Positions 44,518 to 56,584 of a DNA stretch of 64,000 nt are shown here, piece by piece. Positions within the stretch are counted from its first letter, which is position 1. Each line of letters starts with the position of its first letter. Made by a program: the position numbers and the translations under genes. The notes under the pieces are model-generated. The model did not search any database. It worked only from the letters and a program-made list of their open reading frames with translations, and was not told the DNA's origin. This stretch comes from Mycocentrospora acerina (Eukaryota > Ascomycota > Dothideomycetes > Pleosporales). Where the stretch lies: NCBI GenBank assembly GCA_022701365.1, contig JAKUHH010000080.1, positions 746,436 to 810,435 on the forward strand, given 5' to 3'.

Positions 44518-45863
44518 ATGTTTTCCCTCGCGCGCGCCCACACACGCACCCTCCGTCCCCGCCTCTCCTCCGTCCTTCTCCTCCGTCGCCCCCAGTCCAC
44601 AATCCCGTACACACCCCTCTGCCCATCGCCGACATGCGCGTGCGGCTCCACGCCAGCGGACCTGGACATTGACCGCAAGACGCCGCTGCTCAACACCATG
44701 GCGCCGTATGCGCAGCAGGTGGTGCTGTGTACGGGCAAGGAGGACTGGGCTAGCAATATTGAGAATGAGGAGGAAGGGGGGACGGGGGAGTTTATCCGTG
44801 GGGTGAAGAAGGTGATTGGGAGGGGGGCAGAGGGGTTTGATGTTTGTGATTGATTTTTCTTTGGTCTTTTTTTTTCTTGTGCTTGTTCTTCTTGTTCTAT
44901 TTCATGTCCTCTTCTGCCCTATTATTTTTTTAATAAATTTTGTCAAGTATCGTCTGTTTCGAATTTTTGCCAAAAAAAAAAAAAGAGGAGGTTATGAGAG
45001 TGATGTTTAATGTCAAGTGAAGAGATGGAAATAGAACGGACTAGAATGGAGATGTAGTAAAAAAAAGAGCAAAAAGAGTATAAAAGCTAACGTATATCAA
45101 TCTTTTTCCCCCATTGTAGCCATTCAACAACATCCTCCTCACCGCGTCGTCTCTCCCCGCCACCACCGCCACCACCGCCACCGCCGCCGTCGAACCAACC
45201 ACGCCCACCACTCCAACAACAGCAACAACAACCTCACCAACCTCCTCCTCCACCGTCCTCCTCTTCCCCTCCTTCCTCCTCCTCCCCTCCATCCCCCACA
45301 CCCCCACCTCCCTCTCCGCCTTCACAACCGCCTACCTCAAACCCCCCACCCTGCACCCCTTCCACTCCTCTCTCCCCCCTTCCCAAAAAGCCCTCCTCCT
45401 CCGCAACCCCCTCCTCGCATCCACCCTCCCGTCCCCCCTCCCCATCACCACCCCCACAATCCTCATCTGCGGCCACACCTCACGCGACTCCCGCTGCGGC
45501 ATCCTCGGCCCCCTCCTCCAATCCGCATTCCGCGCTGAGCTCGCCCGTCGCGGTATCCCCGCCCGCGTCGCGCAGATAAGCCATATCGGGGGCCACAAGT
45601 ACGCGGGCAATGTGATTGTGTATATTCCGCCTGGGTGGGGGACGGGGCTAGCGGGCATGGGGATTTGGTATGGGAGGGTGGGGGTGGAGGAGGTGGAGGG
45701 GGTGGTGGGGGAGACGGTTGTGAAGGGGAGGGTGGTGGGGGAGTTGTTGAGAGGGGGGGTGATGATGGGAGGGGGGGATGTGGGGAGGGTGGTGGAGGGG
45801 ATGTTGAAGGGGGAGAGGGAGGGGGAAGGGGGGTTGAGGCTTCAGGCTAGGAAGAGGGGGTGA
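44518..45863 (+). CDS. AIM32: AIM32-like mitochondrial thioredoxin-fold iron-sulfur protein
   Basis: Two exons, 44518-44841 and 45120-45863, 355 residues. The N-terminus (MFSLARAHTRTLRPRLSSVLLL) is basic and helical like a mitochondrial presequence. The sucrase/ferredoxin-like family signatures are CGHTSRDSRCGILGPLL and HIGGHKYAGNVIVY; the two cysteines and two histidines bind a [2Fe-2S] cluster in this family. Yeast Aim32 acts in the mitochondrial matrix and intermembrane space with redox and import functions. The intron of 278 nt is unusually long and AT-rich, with the splice GFD to PFNNILLT. The second exon has extreme strand asymmetry: C/T-rich 45120-45480, then G-rich 45640-45850. A threonine/proline insert (PTTPTTPTTATTTSP) is derived from this. 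Confidence 0.8.
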
Positions 45864-46082
45864 GTGGATTTTATGTGTATAATTTTCAAAACAATGAAGA
45901 CGGTGGATGGGGTTGAGGGTTGGGATATATAGATGGAATAGACGGGATAGATGGGCATGGCATGGCATATCGTGGTGTACAAATACATCTACATATTCAT
46001 ATTCATGTTCATACACTTACATACACATATTCATACACATATATATACGTACATCTTCTTCATCGACGCGTATTTTCTTCGT
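45864..46082. other. Convergent 3' flanks
   Basis: About 220 bases between AIM32 and the synthetase, AT-rich with CATA and TACATA repeats. No gene. Confidence 0.5.
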
Positions 46083-49000
46083 CTATTCCTTCTTCCCCTT
46101 GTGTGGACTCACAAAATTGCATAGTCTCCCTCCACCAACAACCACAATCTTCCAGCCCGCAGGCACAAGATCCACTTGCTCATTATCATCACCGCCATTA
46201 TCAGGGCCCTGCGTCTCGGCAGCCTTCCAGATCCTGCCAATGGGATTCTCCCTGCTGAGCCACTCCTTACCTGCGTCTGTTGCTAGGAGCTGGGCGACCA
46301 TCCACTGTGGGGAGGGGTTTTTCGGTTTCCCATCTTGGTCGACGGGCATCTGGTTGATGGTGATTTGGAATTTGCGTTTGCCGTCGACTTGGACGACGCA
46401 GGTGGTGGTGGATTGGAGGCGGGGGAGGATGGCGAGGTCAGGTGTGGGGAAGCGGGTTGCGAAGATGGAGGGGAGGGTGGCGAGGGGGTGGTTGGGTGGG
46501 GTAGTGTGCGAAGTGAGGGTTTGCCAGGCTTCTTCTGCCACACCCGGGGCAACGGGGGCGAGCATACGAATGAGGTCGAGGGTGGCGCGCCATTTTAGGA
46601 TGGGCGTGATGGGGGAGGAGTGGGGGGTGTCCCAGATGGTGTTTGTGAGCGTCATGAGGTCGCTGATGACGGTGTTGAGGGAGTGGGTTTTCGAGTACGA
46701 TTCTGTGACGCTGGCAATGGTTTTTTGGGTCTTGGTCCAGAGTTTTGCCTCGGAAGGATGTAGAGCGCTGAGGAGGGAGTCTTCTGTGGATTGCGAACTT
46801 TTTGTCTGTCGTTTCAAGATGGTGAGAAGAGTATCGTCGACTGTTTCTGGGGCTTTGAATAGGGCTAGCTCTTGGTCTGGCCACCAGGTGGCACTGGACA
46901 GGCGAATGACTCGTTGGAGCCAGCGCTGGACGCCAGTAATCTTCTTCTCGTCCCACTCCAAGACGTCGCTGACTGGTGCTTGAAATAGCATGTGTGCTCG
47001 TGTAGCATCGGCGCCGTACTTTGCAATGGTAGCTCCGGGATCCACGCCATTGTACTTGCTCTTTGACATTTTCTCAAAGCTGACGTTGGGACGGATGCCG
47101 CTCGCTATGATGAGTGGCCGAGAAGGATTGGTCAAGTCGACCTCTTCAGGGCGCAAGAATCGTCCATTCTCGGGGTCGGTAAAGGTTTTCCCATGCACCA
47201 TTCCCTGAGTGATGAGCTGCTTGAATGGCTCACCCTGGACCAGGTTTCCTTTGGGCCAAGAGGGTGTTGTAGCAAGGAACTTTGAGATGAAGCGCGCGTA
47301 CAGCAGATGCAGGATGGCATGCTCTACGCCGCCAACATAGAGGTCCACTGGCATGCCGTCGTTTGCTTTGCTAGGGTCCATGATGGCAGCCTTGTTCTTG
47401 GGGTCCAGAAACCTGAAAAAGTACCAGGAAGAATCCATAAACGTGTCCATGGTGTCAGTCTCTCGCTCAGCGGGAGATGCGCACTTGGGACATGTAGTCT
47501 TCTTCCAGTTGTCGTCTTCAGCCAATGGGTTTCCCCTTTTACCTTGGAAGAAGGTGTCGGGGAGGGAGGGCAAGGTGACGGGAAGGTCTTGTTCAGGAAC
47601 AGGTACAGGACCGCAAGAGTTGCAATGAATGATGGGGATGGGGGTTCCCCAGTAGCGTTGCCGACTGATGAGCCAGTCTCGCAGTCTCCAGTTTGCCGTT
47701 CTTTGGGCACGCTTTCCGGCCTTGTTAAGTGTGTCGACGATTCTGTGCGCAGCTTTGGCGGAAGGCAGACCAGCGAATCCGTCAATGTGAGAGGCAACAA
47801 AGCCTCTTCCCAGTATAGGCTGGTCCTCGGGTTCTGTGGGGTCAAGGGATGACGTGCTTTCGCCCTGCTTGCGAGAAATGACAGTTTTGATGGGCGACGA
47901 GCCGGCGTTTGCCCGCCAAAAAGCGTAATCGCGGGCGTCGTGGCCTGGCACGCCCATGACGGCACCAGAACCATAGTCGTCCAGCACGTAGGGGGCGACA
48001 TAGATGGGTATGGGAGAATCACATAGGGCAGACATGTTGGAGAGTGGATTCTGGGCGGTAATGTTGGGGAGTAGATGGCCTTCTTTGGTGTCAGGGGGCA
48101 GGGTCTTTGCTCGCTGGATGAATGCACGGAGCGACTCGTCGTTCTCTGCAGCAGCCTGGGTAATGGGGTGGGTGAGGGAGAGGGCAAGGTACTGGACGCC
48201 AAAGAGGGTATCTGCTCTCGTTGTGAAGACGTCGACGGGCTCAAAGTGGGCGTCAGTGGTTGTGCATGTAACATCAAAGGCCAGCTGTGCGCCCTCGGAC
48301 TTGCCAATCCAATTCTTTTGCATGGCCAGCACCTTGTCGGGCCACCTGCCATCCTTTGCCAGGGCGTCGAGGTCGTTGAGCAGCGGCTCCTGGAAGTGTT
48401 TGATGTTGAGGAACCACTGCTTCAGCATGAGCTTCTCGACCTTTGCGCCGGAGCGCCAGGAGCAGCCATTGGCGTCGACCTGTTCGTTTGCGAGGACCGT
48501 CTGGTCGACGGGGTCGTAGTTGACGAGCGACTCTGCCTGGTAGGCGAGGCCACGGTGGTGCAGCATGAGGAAGATGCGCTGGGTGTGCTTGTAGAAGTCG
48601 GGGTCGCATGTTCGAAGCTCCTGCGGCTGGAGGTTAGCTCGTGGTAGTGGTGAAGGTGGTGGTGGAGGTGGTGGTGGTGGTAGTTGTGGCAGTGGTAGTA
48701 GTAGTGGTGGTGGCAGTGGGGAGCAGGGCGCGTACAGTGTCCCAGTCCCAGCGGCCGCCCATGACCTTCATCTGGGCCTTCATGGCGGCAATGTTGTGCA
48801 GCGTCCACTTTTCAGGGTGGACACCGCGCTCAATGGCGGCGTTCTCAGCAGGCAGGCCAAAGGCGTCCCAGCCGATGGGGTGCAGGACGCAGTAGCCCTG
48901 CATGTGCTTGAAGCGGGCGAGGACATCGGAGATTGTGTAGACGCGCAGATGGCCGAGGTGGAGGGTGCCCGAGGGGTAGGGGAACATGGGCAGCACGTAG

Positions 49001-49410
49001 GCAGTGCCGGCATGCTCAGGGCGCAGGGCATGCCAGGTCGGGGCCAGGTCGTCCCAGCGCGGCTGCCATTTGGGGGTGAGGGACTCTATGCGCACGTCTT
49101 TGGCGGCCTGGGCGCGCTGGGCGGAGGTGGGTGTTGGTGCTGTTGATGTTGTAGGTGTAGATGTGGGTGTTGGCGTTGTGCATGTGGTTGTTGATATTGT
49201 CGCTGTGCATGGTGTTGTTGTTGATGTTGTTGATGTTGTTGATGTTGTTGATGTTGTTGATGTTGTTGATGTTGTTGCTGTGCATGGTGCTGTGGCGGCG
49301 TGTGAAGCCCGGCGCACGTGGTTGTAGGCTGGAGTGCAGCCTCTCCCATGGGCTTGGCCGTAGTGCAGGTGGTGCAGGCGGTGCAGGCGGTGCAGGCTGA
49401 GGCGGGGCAT
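46083..49410 (-). CDS. NAM2: Leucyl-tRNA synthetase, mitochondrial
   Basis: Two exons, 49410-48736 and 48620-46083, about 1070 residues if it starts at 49410 (or 26 more from 49488). The HIGH-equivalent HLGH sits in PYPSGTLHLGHLRVYT and the KMSKS loop is FEKMSKSKYNG; an editing domain with TTRADTLFG lies between. It charges mitochondrial tRNA-Leu; the yeast form also helps splice group I introns. The splice joins RWDWDT to ELRTCDPDFYKHTQR as in the family. The 116-nt intron (48621-48735) is made largely of CCA/CCT repeats. The N-terminus before SAQRAQAAKDVRIE is low-complexity, with a TTS tandem run coded by a 9-bp microsatellite, so its exact length is uncertain and part may be another intron. 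Confidence 0.88.
48621..48735 (-). repeat. CCA/CCACCT repeat intron in the LeuRS gene
   Basis: The intron consists mostly of ACC/CCA trinucleotides in many variants. It would translate as a threonine run if unspliced. Confidence 0.8.
49212..49278. repeat. 9-bp microsatellite (GTTGTTGAT)n in the LeuRS 5' coding region
   Basis: About seven copies of GTTGTTGAT with the flanks GTGCATGGTG repeated on both sides. In the assigned minus-strand frame it encodes alternating T-T-S; other frames give N-I-N or Q-H-Q, so copy-number change always preserves the frame. Confidence 0.85.
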
Positions 49411-49953
49411 ATCGCGGGGGACAGCACGGTGGCAGTGGCCAGCAGTGGCCAGCAGTGGGCAACAGCAGTGGGCAACAGCAGTGGGCAACAGCCAACAGCA
49501 GTCAGCAGCAGCAAACAGCAGTCAACAGCAGTCAGCAGTGGGTAGTCAGGCACAGCACGGCAGCAGCATAGTGTGGGCCAGGCACCGCCCGGCAGTGTCT
49601 AGTGTCTAGTGTCAGTGTGGGTGGGACAGGCACGGCGAGGCCAAGTCGGCTGGAGCTCGAGCCTGGCGTCGATCGGGCGCGCCCATGTCTGGTGCTGGAC
49701 TGCTGCAGACTACACGGGCGCTAGCCGGGGCGCCAGAGCCTCACCGTTGCCCACGCCTGGCCGTGTTGTGCGCCGTTAGGGGTTTTTCCATACACGTATC
49801 ACGTATACGGCCATACGGGCGTATACACCGACGAGTGCTGGTACATCTACATCTACATCTACAACTACATCTACAACTACATCTACATCTGCTTGTACAC
49901 ACAACACAACACACACAACAAACACAACACCCCAACACACATGGCCTGACCCC
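49411..49953. other. Divergent LeuRS/transporter intergenic region
   Basis: About 540 bases between the synthetase and the transporter. It holds the minisatellite at 49440-49545, and a CTACAT run with A/C-rich sequence just upstream of the transporter start. Promoters for both genes must lie here. Confidence 0.5.
49440..49545. repeat. CAGCAGTGGGCAA-type minisatellite
   Basis: Units of about 12-13 bp (CAGCAGTGGGCAA, CAACAGCAGTGGG) followed by degenerate CAGCAGTCAA units. It lies upstream of the LeuRS start, within or near its leader. Confidence 0.75.
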
Positions 49954-51982
49954 ATGGCCGCCCGCTACGCCAGCCTGCCGCCGCCCACGCGCGACTCGCT
50001 CGAGCTCGCGTCGCTGGCCTCGTCGTCGCACCTCTCGCGCCGCTCCTCGCAAGACTCGCAGGACTCGCACGACTCACACGGCTCGCGCTCGTCGCAGCAC
50101 TCGCGCCGTCCGTCCTTTGACGACGACGACCCCCTCTCTGCCCTCCATGCCGGCACCGACACCCGCCCCCGCCACGCCCGCTCCTACAGCGTCTCGTCGG
50201 CCTTTGACTTTGCCCCCAACCTGTTCCCGCTGTCCAGCACCGCCCAGGGCTACACCGCCCTCGGCGCCCCCTCGACCGCCGCCCTCGACCCCTCCAATGC
50301 CCTGGCCGCCGGCGGCTCGCTCGAGAAGAACAAGAGCCTGACGTACCTCAACGGCCTGTCGCTCGTCATTGGCCTCATCATTGGCAGCGGCATCTTCTCC
50401 TCGCCCTCGCAGGTCAACAAGAACGCCGGCTCGCCTGGCGCCTCGCTGATTGTCTGGGTCGTCGCCGGCATCCTGGCCTGGACGGGCGCCGCAAGCTATG
50501 CCGAGCTGGGCGGTGCCATCCCGCTCAACGGCGGCGCCCAGGTCTACCTCTCCAAGATCTTTGGCGAGTGGGCCGGCTTCCTCTTCACCTGGTGCGCCGT
50601 CATGGTCCTCAAGCCAGGCTCGGCCGCCATCATCGCCATCATCTTTGGCGAATACCTGGTTCGCGCAGTCATTGGCGCAGAGGCCGTCGACGCTGGCACC
50701 TGGCTGAACAAAGGCGTCGCCCTGGCTGGCCTTGTGCTGGTCACGGCCCTCAACTGCGTCTCCACCAAGCTGGGCACACGGAGCGCCGATGTCTTCATGT
50801 TTCTCAAATTCGTCGTCCTTTTGGGCGTCACCGTCATTGGCATTGTCGTGGCAGTCACTGGCCTCTCCTACAAGGGCCACGCCAATGACGACTGGAAGAA
50901 GCACGGCTGGTTCGACGACACCAAGACGGATATAAGTAATTGGGCCGTAGCTCTCTACGCTGGTCTGTGGGCCTTTGACGGCTGGGACAATGTACGTCAC
51001 TCACTCACTCACTCTCACTCACTTATTTTCACTTTCACTTTCACTCACCCTCACATCCACACTCACTTTCACTCACCCTCACGCCTACTTCTACACCTAC
51101 ACCCACACCCACTCATACTAACACCAATACCACCAGGTCAACTACGTCACTGCCGAATTCAAAAACCCCGCTCGCGACCTCCCCCGTGTAATCCACACCT
51201 CGCTCCCCCTCGTCATCCTCTGCTACATTCTCGCAAACATCTCCTACTTTCTCGTCCTCCCCGCCTCCGTCATCAACTCGTCAAACACCGTCGCCGTCGC
51301 CTTTGGTTCCCAAGTCTTTGGCCCTGTTGGCTCCTGCATCCTCGCCCTCTTCGTCGCCGGCTCCTGCTTTGGTGCCCTCAACGCCACAACCTTTACCTCG
51401 TCCCGTCTTGTCTATGCCGCCGGCAAGGAGGGCTACCTCCCATCGCTCTTTTGCAACATTGGCCTTGGCAAGAACCACCGCGCCATACGCATCCACTCCA
51501 ACCAATCCTCCCACAAAAGCAAAATCCCCAAGAGACTCATCTCCTGGTTCGCCGACGCCGACGCCGGCTTCTTCTACACCCCCATTTCTGCCATGGTCCT
51601 CAACGCTGTCATCACCTCCATCTACATCACCATTGGTTCCTTTGACACCCTCGTCACCTTTTACGGCGTTGCTGGCTACGCCTTTTACTTCCAAACCGTC
51701 CTCGGTCTCATCATCCTACGTGTCCGGGAGCCAGACCTCGAGCGCCCCTACAAAACATGGATCACCACACCCATCATCTTTTGTTGTGTAAGCTTATTTC
51801 TGCTGAGTCGCGCCGTATTCGCAGAGCCCCTACAGACGCTGCTTGTTGTAGCCTTTATGGTAGTGGGACTTGCAATGTGGTTTGGATGGGTGGGGAGACG
51901 TAGGAATAAAGGCAAGGCGCGGGCGAGAATGTCTATTGATGAGGAAGCTGGCTGGAAGTTTTGGAGACGGTGGAGACGGTGA
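49954..51982 (+). CDS. L-type amino-acid transporter (APC superfamily)
   Basis: Two exons, 49954-50991 and 51137-51982, 627 residues. The first roughly 120 residues form a cytoplasmic, serine-rich tail (SSQDSQDSHDSHGSRSSQ) that could be phosphorylated. Twelve hydrophobic segments follow: helix 1 LSLVIGLIIGSGIFSSPS carries the GSGIF unwound substrate site, and GLWAFDGWDN leads to VNYVTAEFKNPARDLPR across the splice. The layout matches fungal LAT/methionine-type permeases. It probably imports neutral amino acids at the plasma membrane; substrate is inferred. The 145-nt intron consists mainly of CACT and CACA repeats. The C-terminus ends basic (WKFWRRWRR). Confidence 0.9.
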
Positions 51983-51995
51983 TTTCTATCTTTTC

Positions 51996-52085
51996 TGTCA
52001 TGTCATGTCATGTCTGTCATGTCATGTCTGTCATGTCATGTCATGTCTGTCATGTCATGTCTTGTCTTGCCATGTCATGTCATGT
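51996..52085. repeat. TCATG/TGTCATG pentamer array
   Basis: Directly after the transporter stop codon: many copies of TGTCA with TCTG interruptions. Confidence 0.85.
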
Positions 52086-52646
52086 TCAAGGGCCAGAAGA
52101 TGGATGAATGAGTATAGATGAATGGTCTTGTACGAATAACGATTGCATGCGTACATGTATTAATTAATTAATCAATCAGCCAGACAATCAATCAATCATT
52201 AAATAGGTCAATTTTACAGTTGCATTGTGTTGATTAAATGGGTGAATCAGTCATGAATGGGAGAGTGAGTTAGTGAGTGAGTGAGTTAGTGGGTTAGTGA
52301 GTGAAAGAAGAGAAAACAAAATGGACAAATCAATGAATGTACGAATTCAAGTAAAAGTGTAACTTATCAAGAGAGTATAAGCAGGAGATTGACTACGAGA
52401 ATATCAAAAAATTAAAATTTTGCCAACGAATAGCTCTCTAGACTGATACCGAGGATGAATGAATAAGGGATTGTGCATCTGAGATTGTAAGTGAGTAGGT
52501 GGGTGAGTAGGTAGGTAGATGAGTAGATGGGTATGCAGGAAATGAAAGGAAAGGAAAGGAAAGGAAAGGAAAGGAAGCGAATAATTGTATTAAGAGAGAG
52601 AAACAGAAAAAAAAGGGAGGGGCGTGAGCAGGGGCCAAATACTACC

Positions 52647-52652
52647 CTTCTT

Positions 52653-52713
<61 letters not shown>
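52647..52713. repeat. Adjacent (CTT)n and (ATG)n microsatellites
   Basis: About eleven CTT followed without a spacer by about ten ATG units. Confidence 0.95.
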
Positions 52714-53043
52714 GGTCTGATCTAGGGAGGGGACTGAGGAGAATGAACGAGTAGATTTGTGGATGGGGATGGGAATTTAATAGACGAGGATTCTCGTCAA
52801 TCAGGAATTTAATCAGTCAATCGTTTCTTTATTTCTTTCTTCATTCGTTCGTTCATTTGACCACCGATAAAGTACAGAGAGAAGAATAACGATAACAAAA
52901 ATACCAATAAGAAAGAATGAAAAAAATACAACCTTACTCCCTATTTTAATTAAAAAAAGAAGGGAAAAAAATGTAGATAGGCGGTACATCTAAAACTAGT
53001 TGTTGCTTGTACCAAGTATTTGCTATTCTGGGTTAGTTGTGCT

Positions 53044-53072
53044 GCGTGTGTGTGTGTGTGTGTGTGTGTGTG
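53044..53072. repeat. (TG)n dinucleotide repeat
   Basis: About fourteen TG units, uninterrupted. Confidence 0.95.
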
Positions 53073-54164
53073 CATTGTACAGCAGAGTATAGTAATTATT
53101 CTTTCTTCGTTGAGATACATGGTCAAAAACCAGATACAGACACTGTCAAAGAAAAGACAAATCATGCATATAACGAAGAATAAAAAAAAAAATTTGATTA
53201 AGAAATATTTGAATTCTTCACGTAATAAATTAAATAACTGGCGAGTTGGCAGACTGGCTGTCAAGCTGACGAGTTGACTAACTAATTACTCACTCTCCCT
53301 TTTTTTTTTATCGTGACACGACCCAGCATACTTCACATACACCGTTTCACTATTTCACTATTTGCTAGTACTCCTCCCTTTCTCTTTTTCTCGTTCTCTC
53401 TCTCTCTCTCATACCTCCCGAGAAAAAATCCAGGAAATCCAGCCTAGACGTTTTTTTTTCATTCGGCGATTGTTGAGTCAATCAATCAATCAATCAGTCA
53501 AAGCAAATCCAACGAAATAACAAAACGACAGCACACCCAAAAAAAAAACTAACAATCAAAAGCGAGAGCTGACAAGAGAAAGAGAGAGAATGAATGAGTG
53601 AATGCACAAATCTGATAGGCATGACATGGAAATGGAAGAAGATAAAAAAATCGAAAATGCTGAATAATCTTCTCCTTCTTCTTCTTCTTCTTCTTCTTCT
53701 TCTTCTCCGCTAGACGCACTTACTAGTATAGTAGGAGTAGAAATCTGCAAAGTGAACTAGCAAGACAAAGGAAAAAATAAATAACCATTTCCCAATTTTC
53801 TCGACTTCTCAAATGCATTTTCAATTTCATTTCCATAACCATATCCATTTGCCACATGAGATTTAAAAAAAAAAGGCATTCAAAAGAGGGAGAAAGGAAA
53901 AAAAAAGAGAGAGAAAAAGAGATGGATAGATGAAAAGATTGATAGGAAAAATATATGAAAAAAAAGTGAAAAAAGGAAGAGCAAAACCAAAAAAGAAATT
54001 GTCCTCCCAAACTGTCCTGGCCTGGCCTGACCTGACCTATCCTGACCTGACCTATCCTGACCTGACATATCCTGTACTGTACTGTATCATACCATAATGT
54101 ACTATACTGTACTACATCATTTCGTATCCTACAAGCAAATCAAATCAAATTCATTCAAATTCAT

Positions 54165-56584
54165 TCATATCCACCCCTTGCCACTCCCACTTCCACTGAC
54201 ACTCCCCTTCCCAACTGTACTTCCGCTACCCACGCGCGCCATGGTTCCGGCACCCATGGGGATGCGGGGCCGGGGTGTTTGCGCACTATTGGATCGTTCG
54301 AGGACGGGGCGTTTGCTGTCGGAGCCGATGATGGGGCTGACGGGATTCATGCGCAGGCCGCTGAGGGTGGCTGGTGTGAGTGTAGAGGAGGATGTTATGG
54401 CGGTGGGAGAGGAGGAGCTGGAAGGAGGGGAAGAAGAAGAAGGAGAAGAAGAGGGAGGAGAAGGAGGGGGCGGTAGAGATGCAGAAGTAGGTGTAGATGA
54501 AGATGAAGACGAAGATGTAAAGGCAAAAGCGTGGAGAGGTTTCGGCAGAGGCGGATATGGCACCAAGGGGAGAGACTTGTTCTTCGGGAGGGGAGAGTAC
54601 ACGGGGCTGCGGGTGGGGAGTGGGCGTGTTGGAGAAAACGTCTTGGGACTGAGGTGCTCATCCTCTTGTTCCTTCTCCCTTGCCGGCGAGGGCGTGTATT
54701 TTGCCGAACCCAGCGATTCAAATGCGTTCCTAATCGAAAACTGCGGGCTTTTGCGCAGTGGAGAAGTGCCACCGCCCCCAGATCGAGGTGATATCTGCCC
54801 CGGCGTACGAGCATACTTGCCTGCTCCCAGCGTTGCAGGTGCGAGCGAGAACCGCAGTCCAATTTCCACCGTAAGACTGCTGTCTGTGCTCTTTGTGCGC
54901 GAGTGTCGGTTTGCAAATAGCGGGCGTGGTTTGGTAAGAATATCAAATGCGGAGCTGACGTCAGTCACTGAGGATTGGCGGAAGCGGCGTACAGGGAGGT
55001 CCGATTGGCGAGGGGATGTTTGTGCAGACGGGTTGGCGGGGTCGTATGTGGTGGCAGGGAGGCGAGGAGTACCAGTCAAGCGAGGGGTATCGGTTGGAAA
55101 GAGGGTGTAGCCTGAGCTTTTGCGTTGTTGGCGCGATGCACGATCAGTGGTCGGGTAGGTGTCTGCAAGGGGCCACGCGGCAGAGTCCATGGGAGATGGG
55201 AGAGTGGGCTCTGCAGCAGCTTGTCGCATAAAGTACTCTGGGTCAAAGTCTGCACGATTCTTCTCGGGCCCAACGTCGATGAGGCCTTGTCTGCTGTCGG
55301 GACGGCGGCCGCCTCGAAGGGCCATGGGGCCACTGATGTTCATTTCAAGGTCGCTGGGACCGAAAAAGCGAATCTTTGGTCGCTTTTGTTGCTGAGGCGC
55401 CTTCATCTCTTCGATAGGGCGAATGACAGTCCGCTCGGCGTTTGTGCGTAGAAAGAGGTGGAAGAAGGTAATGATCATTCCCGAGGAAAAGAGCGATACT
55501 TCAGCAACCCTGGAGCTGCCCAAGGCATTGGCAAAGTCTCGTCGGAGTGACTGGACTTCGACGGGAATTACTAGAGTCTTGAGAGAGTTAGATTGTCGAA
55601 CCGCAACAAGCAAATTACATACTTACGTAGATCAAAGCAGTAATCAACAAGAAATAGGACATTCGAGAAGCTGCAATCCGCTCATTAGGGTCTATTTCCG
55701 TCGTCCTCAGCAATTGGATGCTGATCACCGTGGCCAGGAGCAAAAGGAGAAATACCAAAACACTCAAGATAACGAGTGTCAGGAAATCATAGCGCATGGG
55801 AAACCAAATAAGACTGCCGAAACAACGCCTTGACATTGGCCAGACAATCGTCGGCACCCAAGTCATCAGCAGCATGAACGATACCACGACAATACAGACT
55901 GTTGTATTCCATTTGCCACGTGGAGCAAAGCGTTCAGATCTGACTGCTCTCAGAGCTGTTTCAGTGCCAAAGACTAGGGTGATGTATCCGACAAGGAAAA
56001 TAGCTACATCATCAGTCTTCATTCTTCAATGTCTTCACTGAAAACATACCAGGATATGTTATCATCGTTAAATTACGACATTTGTTTGACAATATGCTTT
56101 GAAGCGTGGTGCTTTGGACTGCTGATGATTAGTAAAAATCATTGCGTCATCATGGTAGACAAGCCTACCTGCTACGAAGAAGACCTGTTGTAGTGCAGCG
56201 CCAGAAACGATTGCTAACGGAAAGGTTTCGGCAGGGTGAACATTCCGAAGAGACTTGAACCTCCTGTACGTTGTCAGATATTGTCTTTACTCCAATCTAG
56301 TCAACTTACTGCTTCCTGAGCGAAACTCGTAAAGCAGCCACTCTCCTAGCATCTGACAAGATTCGGTGGACTGTTAACAATGCCAATACCAGACTGAAGG
56401 CCCCTAGCGTGAGGTGCATTGTGCGCGTTGCTTGGACCTGCTCCAGCTGCAGACTAGCAATGGTGGCCCTCGTCGTATTCGTCTCTGTCCATGGAGACTC
56501 ACGCACGGCCGACGTGTTGAGGGTGAGGTTGAAATGTGACCGCGCGTCGAGTACTGGAAAATGAGTGGCCCATGCTGCTTCCAT
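54165..56584 (-). CDS. Seven-helix integral membrane protein with long cytoplasmic tail
   Basis: Five exons: 56584-56310, 56263-56169, 56121-56050, 56003-55627 and 55577-54165, 743 residues. All four introns are 46-49 nt GT-AG and every junction keeps the frame. The N-terminus is a short outside domain with N-glycosylation sequons (NLT, NTS, NTT) and seven hydrophobic stretches follow: HLTLGAFSLVLALLTVH, FPLAIVSGAALQQVFFV, YPAIFLVGYITLVFGTE, TTVCIVVVSFMLLMTWV, FLTLVILSVLVFLLLLLA, ASRMSYFLLITALIY and VAEVSLFSSGMIITFFHL. The remaining 400 residues are a low-complexity proline/serine tail with many SP and TP sites. The topology is receptor-like, but I see no CFEM or other named receptor motif, so I call it an uncharacterised fungal seven-helix protein. 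An upstream ATG at 56617 would add 11 residues. Confidence 0.75.

Larger units (their letters stand above)
51983..54164. other. Microsatellite-dense intergenic region
   Basis: Nearly 2.2 kb with no supported gene. It holds at least eight separate simple repeats: TCATG pentamers (51996-52085), AATT/AATC (52157-52200), GTGA/GTTA (52263-52306), AAAGG (52544-52576), CTT (52647-52681), ATG (52683-52713), TG (53044-53072), CTT (53674-53706) and CCTGA (54016-54070). Long T and A runs fill the rest. Serves as convergent 3' flanks of the transporter and the seven-helix gene. Confidence 0.75.

Noticed and set aside
49016..49553. Alternative frames over the LeuRS N-terminus (NIN or QHQ repeats)
   Set aside because: They are other readings of the same 9-bp microsatellite; only the TTS frame continues into the synthetase domain.
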